From assembly GCA_024114885.1 (NCBI GenBank), contig CP099419.1, positions 1,116,001 through 1,180,000 on the forward strand: a stretch of DNA of 64,000 nt, in the 5' to 3' direction. Each line of letters opens with the position of its first letter. The first letter of the stretch is position 1. Source of the stretch: Septoria linicola. Its lineage: Eukaryota; Ascomycota; Dothideomycetes; Mycosphaerellales; Mycosphaerellaceae. The notes beneath the pieces were generated by a model. That model did not search any database and was not told where the DNA came from. It saw only the letters and a program-made list of their open reading frames with translations. This document shows, in pieces, positions 33,576 through 45,678 of this stretch. Made by a program: the position numbers and the translations under genes.

Positions 33576-33918
33576 ACTCTGCACTCTGCTGTGTACGATG
33601 AGGACGTTTACCACCAGCTTGGTTGGTTCTCACCTCACCTTGTCTTCAAACTTACGTCTGTTCGCTCAGAAGCTTCGCGAGATGTCGAGAAACAGCTGCA
33701 TTGGCTTCTACGTCACACTGACAAGGGTGGTCCAACAATAAAGACATGGATGCCGATAAAGCGCGGCTGCATCAAAAGCGTACCTCCGTCAAAATGCGTG
33801 AAGCACTGTATGGGGTGCTATCAATGACTACAGCAAATATTGAGATAGCCTGTAGATAACGGCAGACTGGTGATATGGATCATCCACCTGGAGCTACCTT
33901 AATCGAGGACTATCGCAA
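33576..33918. other. short intergenic stretch
   Basis: Promoter side of the zinc protein and 3' flank of the DUF1479 gene, both on the minus strand. Nothing coding seen. Confidence 0.5.
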
Positions 33919-35520
33919 CTACGTGGAAAATCCTAGGATGGTGTTCGCTTTCCTCATGACTGTCCTTTGACCATCTGTCAGGCCTGGCTCCGAGGCATCC
34001 CACTCTCTGAGGCCAAACGCTCGCATGCCTTCAATCGGGTTGACCTTCTGCACGTCTTCCACACCTGGGCGCCCGATATGCTCACTCTCGCCTTTGCCTC
34101 CGCCAAAGTCTGGACAAGGTGTACCATTGAGGAATGCCTCGCGTTGTCGAGCAACAAACTCCGCGTTCGATGCTGTTAGTGGACAAGCAGGAATGTACAT
34201 GACTGATGAGTCGCTTTTGCCAGCATGGACTTGGTCGACTGCGTGAATCGTGTCGCAGTGCCAGCTCACATAATCTCCAGGGTTGACCTTCGGCACATGC
34301 ACCATTGAACTGGGAAGGTTCAGGTGTGGGTGCAGTTGAGGACGAAGCTCTTGGCCATGGCCCTTTGTGGCTCCCTGCAGCCACGAGTCTTGTTCGGTGG
34401 TGAGCTGCCAGTTGTCAGGTGTCAAGAAAGCTTCCTCATAGTTCTCTGCTGTTGGATCCTGGGCAGCTCTTTTCGGCGAGAAGAAGGGCCGCAACAAAAA
34501 GTAGGCGGTTGCTCGGCTGAGTAAGGGGTTGACAAGTAAGGTGCCCTCAAAAGGGCCTGTAGAGCTCATGGACAGCCAGCCTTGAAACATGCGGAACATC
34601 GAACAAGCTCCAACTCCTTGATAGAGATCTGAGATAACTGGCAGGCGACAGCTCGACTCCCAAGGGTCGTATTCCTCCCATTTGCCCTGGAAAATCTTGT
34701 CGTACACGTGGCCTCGCCTATAATTGGCACACGTTAGCAGATGGCTAGACTATCAATCTGATGACACTCACCCGTAGCCCTGCTCCTCCCACCGTTCGCA
34801 CGAGCCGCCGTCTACATGAGGACCAAGTGCGAATTGTGCATCACCTGGTAGGCGCATGCGTAACCGATCTGCGTATATCATGGGGTGGCTAGAAGAGATC
34901 GCAGCATTTGGATCTTTTGAATGCCAGAACTCCATCAAGAACCGCTGTGCTTTGATCAAGCTAGGATGAGATCGAGCTTTGATCTGCGTGGGACTCCAGT
35001 ACAGCTCGTATACTTGTGGGTTGTTTGCAGGAAAAGCCTTCGTGTGTGGATTTGCAGCAATGTACTGCCGCAGTTCATCTTTGAGCTGCAATGCTTCGCG
35101 TTCTGGGACAACATTACGGATGACAGCTACACCACGTTTGCGGTGCTCCGCCTTGAACTCCTCGCTCGCGTGATCGATGTCCTTGAAGTCGATATCTGGG
35201 ACGATCTTGGATCCTTGCGCTGCGATAAGTGGCACTTCCTCGCGCAGCGATGCAAGCAACCGATTCCATGATTGAAAAAGAGCTTCTTCGTGCCCTGCGA
35301 TAAGACGTGTCTTGAGATCTGCGAATCGAGGCTCTAGAGGCGTGAACTCAATGCCCGATAGTGATGCAAAAGCGTCTGAGATGTCGCCCTCGCGCTTCTC
35401 AGTAGCTGTGGCTGTGCTTGCTACACCACGTACAGCTTGCTGGTGTACCTCGACATATTTCTGCAGTACATGTCTGCCTCTTCGTATGGCGGAAAAAGTG
35501 TGTGAAACCATGATTTTCAT
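33919..35520 (-). CDS. DUF1479 / clavaminate synthase-like oxygenase
   Basis: Two minus-strand exons, 35520-34772 and 34717-33919, joined over a 54-base intron (GTGAGT to TATAG), give 515 residues. The protein matches the DUF1479 family of cupin-fold iron/2-oxoglutarate-type enzymes: KRGVAVIRNVVPEREA near residue 129, LYWSPTQIKARSHPSL, then the putative iron ligands HVD (H235, D237) in ALGPHVDGGSCERWEEQGYG, and a later HCDTIHAVDQV that supplies the second histidine. The family is widespread in fungi and bacteria, and its substrate is unknown. The N-terminus (MVSHTFSAIRRGRHVLQKY) is basic and amphipathic, so mitochondrial import is possible. The gene is divergent from the GH1 gene with about 900 bases between them. 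Confidence 0.9.
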
Positions 35521-36431
35521 GTCAATGGGAATGAAGCAAACTTTGGAGAAATTGTGTATGGATAATGAATCAACGACGGTGGACCTACCTGCTCATTTCA
35601 ATGCTGACCACGTTCGGGGAATCTCCTCTTCGTCTTCCTTGGCCACGACAGCCGCCGTCGACAGACAAGCGGATCTGGTATGCTGTTGTCGGATCCAGAA
35701 GGGAACTGGCGGAAGAATTGGTTGACATGGGAAGTGCACCAATGAAAATTGGTTGTGAGCGGCATGCCAGAAACAGGCCGCCGCATTTCCAGAAGCAGCG
35801 ACGCCACAACTTCTGTTCTTTGGAGGTTCAAAATGTCTCTTATGGACTTTGTCTTTTGGGATGAACGGCACGAGAACCGCAAGACAGCATCTCAAGGCTC
35901 CGATTGTTTCTGACATGAGCAAAACATTTCTTGCAATCTTCGCAATTCCTTCTCACCGGCCACGGGCTGGTCTGACGTGCTGCGACCACTCACGATCAAG
36001 CTGTATATGAAGTGGCGTCTTCCTCTTGCATTGCGCGCGGACACGCGGTCCTCACATCCGACTCGCACAGATTTTGCTCGTCGCTGCCGGCACTTGCAAA
36101 GAACCATTTCGTGCATCGTCTTCTGCGGTACGAGCGCAATCCATGCGAACGGCTAATATGTACAGCCGTGGAGCTCTAAATGGACTTCACGTCTCGCCTG
36201 CGAAAAGCGGCGCGCTCGGTAAGAGCTTCTCCGTGTCTCTTTCGTCTAGCAGAGTGTCGACTCTGGGGCATGCCTCATATAGATGAAGCGCGTATGCACA
36301 CAGTCTTTCACCTACAGCGGTAGAGTAGACTTGCACTCTCTTCTCATACGAATCCAGCTTCCAGGCACGTCTTTCGCGTTCTCGGCGCCTTGTTCACGTT
36401 GTAGCAGCTGGATTGTGTTGCAGCAGCCGGC
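35521..36431. other. divergent promoter region, no gene seen
   Basis: Separates the DUF1479 gene and the beta-glucosidase. Short frames on both strands have no protein character. Confidence 0.5.
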
Positions 36432-38455
36432 ATGCCTTCCACCCAACTGCCCAAGGACTTCCTGTGGGGATACGCTACGGCAAGGTGAGTCCCTAAAGCT
36501 GGAATGTCGCAGCCTGTAGAGCTCATCCATGTCTCAGCTATCAAATCGAAGGAGGTGCTTACGAGGACGGTCGCGGCGACTCGATCTGGGATGTCTTCAC
36601 GAGGCAAGCAGGCAAGATCGCGGATGGCTCGAATGGCGACATCGCCTGTGACTCCTATCACCGATTCAGAGACGACGTTGCGCTGCTAAAGCAGCTCGGT
36701 GCGAGAGCCTACCGTTTCAGCATATCTTGGTCCAGGGTCATCCCTCTAGGCGGACGCAATGATCCTGTGAATCAAGCCGGCCTGCAGTACTATGTGGATC
36801 TGGTTGATGAGCTCCGTGCGAACAACATTGAGCCCATGGTCACGCTGTTCCATTGGGACTTACCCCAGGGACTCTACGACCGCTATGGTGGCTTTCTGAA
36901 CAAGGAAGAGTATGTGCTGGACTTCACAAATTTCTCACGCCTGATGTTCCAGACTCTAGGATCGAAGGTGACCAAGTGGATCACGTACAATGAGCCCTGG
37001 TAAGCGACTTCCCTGTGCCACTAGCTCCATTCCTGCCCATAATCTGCTCGGGGCAGCATCGTCGCTGCCAGTTGAACGAGATATACGAAGTTCCGTTTGT
37101 GAGGTAGCTGGGAGATGGAATCGTCCCAGGAATTGAACAGTACATGGCGAGCACAGCCTGTCTAACGCTGCATAGGTGCACTTCAATCCTCGGCTACAGT
37201 ACCGGATACTTTGCGCCAGGTCACGCCTCCACGACAGAGCCTTGGTTGGTCGCCCACCATATCTTGCTGGCCCATGCAGCTACAGTCAAGGTATACAGGG
37301 AAGAATTCAAGCCCACTCAGCAGGGCAGCATCGGGATAACTCTCAATGGGGACTGGGTCGAGCCATGGGATCCGAATGAACCCCGAGATGTGGATGCATG
37401 TGAGCGAAAGCTGGAATTCTCAATCGCGTGGTTCGCCGACCCAATATACCACGGGGATTATCCTGAAAGTGAGACCGATTGAGACAACGTCGAGATGAGC
37501 GCATCCGTACTGACTGATCACTCAAGGCATGCGACGCCAGCTGGGCTCGCGGCTCCCTACGTTCACTTCCGACGAACGAGCTCTGGTGCAAGGCTCGAAC
37601 GACTTCTATGGTACGTGCTCTCCTGTCTATTGCAACGGATGAGAATAATCAGCGCACTCGGAAGCTTCCGCGGCTCGTAAAGCCTGCATGTGTCTGCATG
37701 AAGCAACCACATTAACCTACTGCAGCTGTCATGACTGATGATTTGATAGGAATGAACCACTACACAGCCGATTATATCAGACACTGCAAGGATGACCCTG
37801 CGCCCGAAAACTTTAACGGCAATCTGGAGACGGTGAAGGACAACAAGGCGGGAGAGTCCATTGGTCCAGAGACGCAATCTGTGTGGTTGAGGCCAAATCC
37901 CGTGGGCTTTCGCAAGCTGATCACATGGATCTCAAACCGCTATGGAAGACCCATCATCTATGTAACAGAGAACGGCACCAGTCTAAAGGGTGAGAATGAC
38001 TTACCACTGAACCAATTACTAGACGACGAATTTAGAGCGAAATACTTCCGCGACTATATCACCGAGCTGGCAAAGGCATATGCAGAAGATGGCGTGGATG
38101 TCAGAGGTGAGTTTCCTGCATCTGGTTGTACACACCCGGCTTGTCTAACATGCGTCGTGCATCAAGGCTACATGGCGTGGTCATTAATGGAGTAAGTTCA
38201 ATTCCGGGGGCCGCTCGGTTTCACAATGCTGCTGCCACTTAGACTGACATGAAATGCTTTGCAGCAACTTCGAATGGAGCGAAGGTAAGAATCCGAACAG
38301 TAGTTGACAATAGCATGCGGCTGCTGACTTGTGCAGGCTACGAGACCAGATTTGGAGTGACGTACGTTGACTATGCTGGCGGCCAAAAGAGGATGCCGAA
38401 AAAGAGTGCACGAGTCGTCCAAGAGATGTTTACGTCGCTTTGTGAGAAGGCCTAA
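36432..38455 (+). CDS. beta-glucosidase, glycoside hydrolase family 1
   Basis: Eight exons: 36432-36484, 36538-36999, 37176-37468, 37527-37610, 37750-38106, 38167-38191, 38265-38284 and 38337-38455, giving 470 residues. GH1 landmarks are all present: LPKDFLWGYATASYQIEG, FSISWSRVIP, the acid/base glutamate in YNEPW (about residue 170), FYGMNHYTADY, the nucleophile in IIYVTENG (about residue 371), and GYMAWSLMDNFEWSEGYETRFG. There is no signal peptide, so the enzyme is probably cytosolic, splitting cellobiose or other beta-glucosides taken up by transporters; such enzymes can also transglycosylate to inducers. Exons 6 and 7 are only 25 and 20 bases long. Introns of 176 and 139 bases are longer than the local norm. 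Each junction preserves phase and a conserved motif. Confidence 0.92.
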
Positions 38456-41400
38456 GCGCCGGAGCGGCCATGTCCGTTGGTCTCGCAATTCCGCGAGGTA
38501 TAATAGCACGTATTATACCTTCACACGCATTGACACGGGCATTACTTGGTTGTAACAAGGATATGACGTGCGCCTCCTCAGCAGAGCTTCCGTTTCGTGG
38601 TCAACTAGTGTAATTATACCAGTATGGCCAGACCAAGCACTGTGCAGACACCTGAAAATCGAAGAGCATCATCCTACGGTGCAGGTGACCACGACGCGAT
38701 CAGCTGGCCAGGTGGGCAAACTCCTGCGTCCTTAGACATGCATCCAGGTAAACACATAATGACCCTGGCGCCTTCGACAACCACAGCACAACAACCAGAT
38801 GGTCGTCTCCTGTCCGCCGGATCTGACGAACCTACTGTCGTCTTATTCTGCCAGATAAGCCGTCCTGCAATCAGGCCCAACAAGTGCAAGATCGGCCCAG
38901 GTTTCGTTCTTAGCTTTTGCACATCTGGGAGTGGCATTAGGAGTACGATCGTTTAGTTATGTGAGTTACTATCATGCTCATGCGGTGAAAAGTCCTAGAG
39001 CATTAAGCACCGCATAGCTCTAGAACTTCCCTTTCCGTACGCTTTACGTGAAGGGCTCAATCGATGAAGACCCGGCTGATCGCGATGCCCAGGCACCGGT
39101 GCACGAACAACCTGAGTGATCGGCAAAACAACCATGCGCAGATCTGCCTCTGGAGCACCCCTGTCATCGGTGTGCTTAACAATGGGCGCAATGGCCATCG
39201 CAATGTGCACAGGGCTGTCAGGGCGGCGAGTTGTAGTACAGCCACTTAAGACCACTTGATCTCTGTGAATAGCACCATGCATATCGTGCGGTGCTAAGAA
39301 CCGTTCATATCAATGATGATGCAAATGACAAGGTGCAGGTACGGTGCTGAACTTGTTCTGTATTCGGCCTCACGCCAAAAGGTTGCCAGCCACGATGATG
39401 TGGTTGTCCATAGACAGAATGCGACTAAGTTCATAGCTGCAGATCATTCGCGATTGCACAGATTGACCCCGAGGAAGAAATCGTTCAGGTTGATATGCGG
39501 CAACACTGGCGGGGAGCTTGATAGAGTTCAAACCTTCGCTCTTGCATTGCTTCTGCCGCGAAGAGCTCTTCTTGAACTTCGGACCCGACAGGCAGGGTCC
39601 TCGCGCTCAGCATTTCTCGATTGCGGACAGTGCTGCTTGCGCGGGAATCGCAGGAACCGCTTGGTAAGATCGTGGAAGAGGTTGAGCGCCTCGACAACGC
39701 CGCAGAGCCGAACGCCCAAGCGTGGCGGTAGCATAGCGTGTACCATCGGACAATATTGCGCATTGAGCGCATGGCAATGCCCTATGGTAGAGCGTGTTTC
39801 ACATCCAAAATCTGAGAATCCACGCATGCCCAAACACCCAAGGGGGCTGCGTAGATCCCACATCTGAGTGTTTCATGTTTCGCTGCATGCCTGAGTCGAC
39901 AAGTCGCAGCAAAACAACCAGGCTCTCAAAAGTGGCGGGCGGTGCTGCAGCGTGAGCAATATAGACTTTAAGCTTGAAGTGGGCCGCGATCGAGATGCAT
40001 GGTTTCCGTGTCTGTCGTTTGTGATTATCCGGGGCCTTTGGAAACTTCGGCACGCCGTCGGCCACAGCTTAAGGTTGTGCGCCTTGCGCCTACTCCCCGG
40101 TGGCCGATGCGCTGCATGGCAGCAGGAAGGCTTCCACGCTGTTGGAAGCAGTCCGCTGCGCCGGTCATGCCTGACATCGCGCGTCTCTGCTCATCTCACA
40201 CGCTGGGGTCTGTGGTTTCCGGCCCAGAATGCCGTGTCGATGGCGCTTCCGACTGTCAAGGATATCCTGATGAGCGTCGGCGGCCCTGCGCAAATGAAGT
40301 GAGCGTGGTCTTTTGGATCGTCCGGCCGAGAGGCGTGCTAGTTAGCCTATCGTCGAGACTGGGCCCAGTTTGAGGTTTCGTTTGACCTTGGCAGAAGTGG
40401 CATGTGCTGACGTCGCCTTCTAGCGGTGATCTGTTCCTCAAATCATCAACAACACGAAAGGGCACGGCTGTCCTAGACACCGCATTTCTGACGTGCAGCC
40501 GCAGCTAGTGGTTAGCACAATCGATTGTGGTCTCAGGCTTAGTCACTTCGATTGTCTCAATGTGGCAACCAGGCCAGCGAACACGGCGGTGCTGCACACC
40601 CGCGGCACTTACTGTTTCCCCTCCCGGTCCTTCTTCGCCGCGGTGCAGGGCAAGTTGATCATTCCGGGTCAAGGGTTCTTGAGATGGCATAGTCTGCACA
40701 AGGACCGGGACCCGGGCAATGGCTCTGCGGCAACCAGGTAAGAAACAAGCACGAGCACTGGGCCGCGCCATTTGACACCTCGATATGAGGTCTACTATCG
40801 TCACGGATGCCGAGTCGTACATTGTGCGACATGCCAGGTACAGAGTTGCGGCGATCCGGACCTGGACCTGGTAGCACCGTAAAGTACGCACTCCACGTGG
40901 AATAGAGAGGACGAAACTTTGGCACCCGCGGCAAAATACCCTTTCACTTCAAACACCCGCAGCCATGAGCCTTGACCACTTATTGCCCCTCTGGGCTTGC
41001 GCCCGGCGATCACAGCCTGCCAGACATTCGGTTGTAAGCTCCCAAAACACATGCAGCAAGCTACTAGCAGCTCTCTGGGCCGACCGGCAGAGTAGCCGTC
41101 AGGTAGGGTTGTGATCGTGCCAACCACCATGATATGCTGCAGGAACCGTGAGACCCAGATCCCTGTCAGGTCCTCACTACATGCTGGCGTCAGGCATCGT
41201 CCTGTATCGACAGCTCTGATCGCACTCTGCAATTCGCCGGCCCCTACCCGCGGTCATTGCTCACCACTGCCGCATCTAAGGTTATTAGCACCAACGTCTC
41301 GCACATCCGCTTGCAATATAGCGTCTCTCTTATGAAACTATAGCTTTACCAATGCTTCTCTATGAGCTCGGTCCTCATCCATGAGTACACCATATAGCTA

Positions 41401-41582
41401 CTCATACCTCCCGGCGAAATACTCGTCGTGACAACCACAGCTCTCAAGCCATTGCACTCGACGCCGGAATACTGGACGGCATCATTACAGAATAAGCTTC
41501 ACATCGACTTCCAAAACAATCGACAGAGTCAAGCTTCACCTTACATTCAGCCATCTACTGAACACCCTCGCAAGCCCTCCAT
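38456..41582. other. gene-poor stretch
   Basis: Three kilobases without a convincing gene. Frames of 110-184 codons occur on both strands between 39313 and 40373 but overlap each other and show no domain. The last 300 bases, rich in C and A, look like the leader of the bZIP gene. Confidence 0.5.
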
Positions 41583-42845
41583 ATGACGTGCGTTCTTCCT
41601 ACAACACCGTGGCACCACTTCAACGACCATCTTCCATGGTTACCAATGAATTCTGACACGGCCTCCTCTCACGGGCCTCTTGACAAATCTGGCTACATCT
41701 CCAATGGCTCTGACACTCGAAAGTCTTCCACGAGCTCTACCAAGAAGCGTGCCTCTCGAGCCGGCACACGTAGCGTGACCACGTTATCCGCTGCCCAGCT
41801 GGAAAGGAAGCGAGCCAATGATAGAGAAGCACAACGAGCCATTCGTCAGCGAACAAAGGATCACATTGATCACCTCGAACGAACTGTCAATGACCTACGA
41901 GGCAGCCAGGAACAACATGAAAAGATTGCTCACGCCACCCAACAACGCAACCGAGAACTCGAAGAAGAAATTGTGTACCTCCGCAACAAGCTCAATGAAG
42001 CAGGCTTCAGCATGAGCGCCATGACAGCTGATGGTGAGTTGCATCGCTGGGCAGTGTCACTGGATCCGTACTAACGTGCCTCAATAGGTCAACGACTACC
42101 AGAGACAAGTATGTTGTCGGTACCAGCAGCTTCGCCAGTCAATGCATCAGGTGCAACTATTCCACGACCAGGCTCCACTTCGACGCCGAGCAGTCACTCA
42201 GTCACGACTCAAGGGTCTGGTTCGCGTCATGGCTCATGGCAGCACAACACAAGCTTCGTTGGGCCCAACATGGGTGCTGCTCCGGTAAACAATGCTTCAA
42301 ATCTGACAGCATGGCGATCACACGAGAGTGCACAGTCTCTGCAACCGCTCCAGACGACAGGAAACAGTCTGCAAGACCCAATGCAAGGACCAGCATCTGC
42401 AACGTTTCAACACGGCGACCGCGTGAATTGGTCTGCCCCTTCGTCGAATTATCAATACGTCAGCCAAGAACAGCAGAGACCACAGCAGTACGAGACAGCT
42501 CCCGCTCAACAGCAACCAGGCTACCAGCCTTCATCGTACCACACTCAGATTCCTGCACAGAGTGAATATCCAAGCATATCTGTGTCATCCAGTCCCAGCA
42601 GCTATCAGGTCCCAGGTCAGACTGCTTTTGCACCTCAGGCACCTTTCCAACAGCCAATGCAGGTCCCAACCAGCGGTCCTGATTACACCTCGCCGCACAC
42701 ACAGATGCATCCGCTACCTCTACCAAGCGCATCGTTCCATCCAAGCGCGAGCGACCAGCAGTACCCACAGCCGTCAGCACCGCCCTCACTGCAATACCGA
42801 GACGAGGCTGCCAACCGATCCTACTCGCTGTATCCGACCGCTTAA
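41583..42845 (+). CDS. bZIP transcription factor
   Basis: Two exons, 41583-42033 and 42088-42845, joined over a 54-base intron (GTGAGT, CTAAC, AATAG), give 402 residues. The basic region at residues 73-92 (LERKRANDREAQRAIRQRTK) has the N-x7-R spacing of bZIP proteins and is followed by a leucine/isoleucine heptad region to about residue 138 (HLERTVNDL, IVYLRNKL). The remainder is a proline, glutamine and serine-rich tail of about 250 residues, likely a transactivation region. It would bind DNA as a dimer in the nucleus. The DREAQRAIRQRTK version of the basic region belongs to a fungal class whose targets are mostly unknown. A second in-frame ATG at 41646 could be the true start, since the first 21 residues look atypical. 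Confidence 0.9.
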
Positions 42846-43956
42846 GCCACGCTATCAACTCAGTAACGTAGGCTCACGCAATGCAGGCGTTGGCTGTTGA
42901 TGCCCAATAGTTCCCACATGGAGCAAGCCGCAGCAAAGCTCTTGAGATTAAGCAGTGCACTAGCAACCGGATCTAGGCCCACCACGGCATCCACCACGAT
43001 CACCAGCGGAGAATCACTCGCTTATCGTTTGCATTGATCTGGTTAGCAACATAACAATCACACTTCATTCAACGATAACCAGCGCTCATGCACCGAGCAC
43101 CCCAAAGGCGCTCACATGCGCACTACTTCGCATTCTGCCAGTGGCAGATTCGCCTCACACAGCACCGCCGATGATCGAGACATCTTACGCGAAGCGGCGT
43201 ACCGCCTCGAACTCAATCACACATGCCAAGTAGCAAGCACTACCAGCGCGGCAGGTGCACTGCGGGCCGCGGGTCAGCGGCTCTTCGGCGTGCTGAACTC
43301 TATCACAGCTACTGCAGCTCACCACAACAACTTGCCAAGTTGTGGGATCGATTGCACAGCACCCTCTTTCGCTTCTCGATGATCTCTTGATGATCACTTG
43401 ATGTGCATCTATGACTTGGTGGATACGCGCGCTTGCTATTGTAATTTTTTGTGGAGTCGCATTTTGGAGTTCACGAAGACGGAACGAGGAACAGTACTTG
43501 CTTCACAGCATGGATGGAATACCCAGAATGGTTTCCCTTACGACGATTAGACGATGTATCATAATATTGTTAGGACCGATGTTGGCCTTTGCGCCTATGA
43601 ATGTCACAGTACTGCTAGCACACGTGTAGATTGAGCCTCGATTACCGGTTGCATAAATCGGTTCGGACGACAATTGCAGTTCGAGGCGAGCACAGTAATG
43701 ACGTCTACCAATAGTATGTTCGCAAGCAGCATGCACTTCGCACGCAACGCGGCCGTGAAGCTTTCGACCAACCTAACTGGTATGAAACGCTAGGCTTGCT
43801 GAACAAAACCAAAATGTCGGTCACCGGACGGAACTCCGCAAAGCGGTCGTTTTGCTAACCACTAATAATCATCAAAGTATTTGCATTCTGTGTTCCAAGC
43901 TACGGCGTTGGGGGTCCGCAGACAAGATAGAAATCATCGGCGTTGGAATGGGTTGG
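42846..43956. other. intergenic, no gene seen
   Basis: 3' flanks of two convergent genes. Small frames only. Confidence 0.5.
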
Positions 43957-45156
43957 CTAATGCGCCTCGATCGCGCGCGATCCTTTGGAAATTGCGGTGC
44001 CGGATCTAGAGTCGATCTCACGTTCCCGCCCAGCCGCCTCTTGCGCTTGCTGCTCACGGACTTGTGCCAAAAGGTCCGGGTAGAATCTTTCGCCGACGTC
44101 AGGGTGCGACTTGATGCGGTTCATCAGTGTGGCTTCACCTAGATGACTCCAGCGGCCCTTGACGAAAGTGAACTCGATGTCGTCACGTCGCCCGTTCTGT
44201 GCTTGGAGAATGGACTTGCGCAAGTCGCGCACATGGTCGGGCACATCCATTGATTCGAACTGCGCATCATACGAGACTCCTTGGAAGAAAGGTATACTGA
44301 AACGAGCTCCTGCTCCCGCTGCTGGAGAAAGCACTCGATGAGTAGTGCTAGCACATACGCCCCCGGTCATTGCTTCTAGCCCTTGTCCAACGGCAACAAC
44401 AAGTGTGCCTCTTTTCGGCGGGCCTATATCGATCATCAGTTGCACTGTCTTGTCATAGTGACGGGATTCCAGCTTACAATCGACCCATTCGCCTTGAGTG
44501 TTCTGAGCTTGTAGGCCTATGTGATCAGAGGCTTGAAGTAGATAGCTTGTGAGCATAGAGTCCTTGTGTGGACCTACGCCTTGACCGACACCCGTACCAG
44601 TATCGGGATACTTAACGATCTTAAGTTTGTGCTGTTGGTGCTTGTCGAAGAAGCGATCAAAGGTGTTCGCAGGCATATCTAGAGCTTCCGCGATGAGGCT
44701 CGTGAAGAAGATGCTGATATCACCCATCTTCTCCATGTAGTCCTCAAATATGGGGCGGAAACTTGGAAGATACCTGTCACTTGGCCACTGGTTTGGAGCG
44801 AGCAAGTTGTAATATAGCGGATCTTGATCTGTAGGCATTGCATGTGGCGTGCTCAGGTCATACTGCTCTCGCCAGTCTGCCTTGTGCGCCGTGATCTCGT
44901 TGCCCAAACGCGAGTAGCCCAAAAAGCTGGCTTGGTTCTTCATCTCAATTGCCAATTTCTCCTCTTCAGGGAGGTCGAAGAATTTGATGCCTTCATCGCA
45001 GACTCGGTCAAATGTTTCCTGGTCTATTCCAGTGTTTCGAACATAAAGAAAGCCCACATTGAGCAGAGCATCTCGCAGTTCTTGTAGGAATTTTGGCTTC
45101 GAGTCTGCATCTCTTGCCGCTGATAGATCCAATACTGGAATCTCGCTGAACGACAT
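43957..45156 (-). CDS. 2-oxoglutarate/iron-dependent dioxygenase (isopenicillin N synthase-like)
   Basis: Two minus-strand exons, 45156-44478 and 44423-43957, give 381 residues. The N-terminal DIOX_N domain begins IPVLDLSAARDADSK and contains LLNVGFLYVRNTGI. The jelly-roll domain has the iron ligands H197 and D199 (GPHKDSMLTSYLLQ) and H255 (STTHRVLSP) and the 2-oxoglutarate-binding R267-x-S269 (ARFSIPFF). The 54-base intron (GTAAGC to GATATAG) has no stop and is a multiple of three; I removed it because the spliced VDCPPKRGTLVVAVGQGLE matches the family, whereas the read-through adds 18 unrelated residues. Substrates in this large family range from plant-hormone-like compounds to antibiotics precursors and flavonoids; none can be assigned. 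No cluster genes are adjacent. Confidence 0.9.
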   Translation of the reverse strand: MSFSEIPVLDLSAARDADSKPKFLQELRDALLNVGFLYVRNTGIDQETFDRVCDEGIKFFDLPEEEKLAIEMKNQASFLGYSRLGNEITAHKADWREQYDLSTPHAMPTDQDPLYYNLLAPNQWPSDRYLPSFRPIFEDYMEKMGDISIFFTSLIAEALDMPANTFDRFFDKHQQHKLKIVKYPDTGTGVGQGVGPHKDSMLTSYLLQASDHIGLQAQNTQGEWVDCKLESRHYDKTVQLMIDIGPPKRGTLVVAVGQGLEAMTGGVCASTTHRVLSPAAGAGARFSIPFFQGVSYDAQFESMDVPDHVRDLRKSILQAQNGRRDDIEFTFVKGRWSHLGEATLMNRIKSHPDVGERFYPDLLAQVREQQAQEAAGREREIDSRSGTAISKGSRAIEAH

Positions 45157-45213
45157 CTTCCTCCGCTCCGACCAGCCCTAGGCGGCTCTCAGAGTGGCAA
45201 AAAGTATGTTGCG

Positions 45214-45678
45214 CTATCCGTTGATGAGCGAGAAGGACAAAAATGCTGCCAAGGAAGTTGCCTTGACGATGCTGAGTAGACAGATTGCTCCTATCAGGAA
45301 GAACTCCATCTTCGTGCTGATGGTGTGATTCAATGCTGCCAGATTATTGAACGCTATACCAACAGCTATCATAGCTGGACCGGCGGGGTACATAACGTCA
45401 GCGCACTCAGCACCGTAGCTCGCCTCACTCGCCTCATCCTGTTTCCAACAAACAGTGTCACGAGCACATTCTAGACAGCGCACATTTGCGACAGACCGCT
45501 CAGGACAAGCTGCTCTGTAGGTCTGGCTGAGGCTCGGGTACTGTTCTCCAGGGTGCTTGCGAAGGCGTTCTTGCGGCGTGCTGGCTGGACATCTAGAACT
45601 AGCTTTTGCTCCAATTTGTTAAGACTGGCTCTCCTTGTTGCTGTCTCGCCTAATAAGTGCATACACTCGCAGCTGCAT
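45214..45678 (-). CDS. candidate small cysteine-containing membrane protein
   Basis: A frame open from about 45617 to the stop at 45214 on the minus strand reads like real protein: HPGEQYPSLSQTYRAACPER, then VANVRCLECARDTVCWK with a CxxC and further cysteines, then two hydrophobic segments (MIAVGIAFNNLAAL and FFLIGAICLLSIVKATSLAA). It lacks its own start codon. A tentative first exon of 14 bases (ATG at 45678, donor GTATGC) and a 66-base intron with a TTAAC branch and CTAG acceptor near 45599 would supply one. No family is recognised. The starting exon is weakly supported and a longer upstream exon is possible. Confidence 0.32.

Noticed and set aside
38624..38956. Plus-strand 110-codon frame after the beta-glucosidase
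   Set aside because: No homology signal and typical of a 3' flank chance frame.
39313..40373. Several frames of 110-184 codons on both strands
   Set aside because: Mutually overlapping, basic and serine-rich without conserved motifs; no coherent gene could be built.
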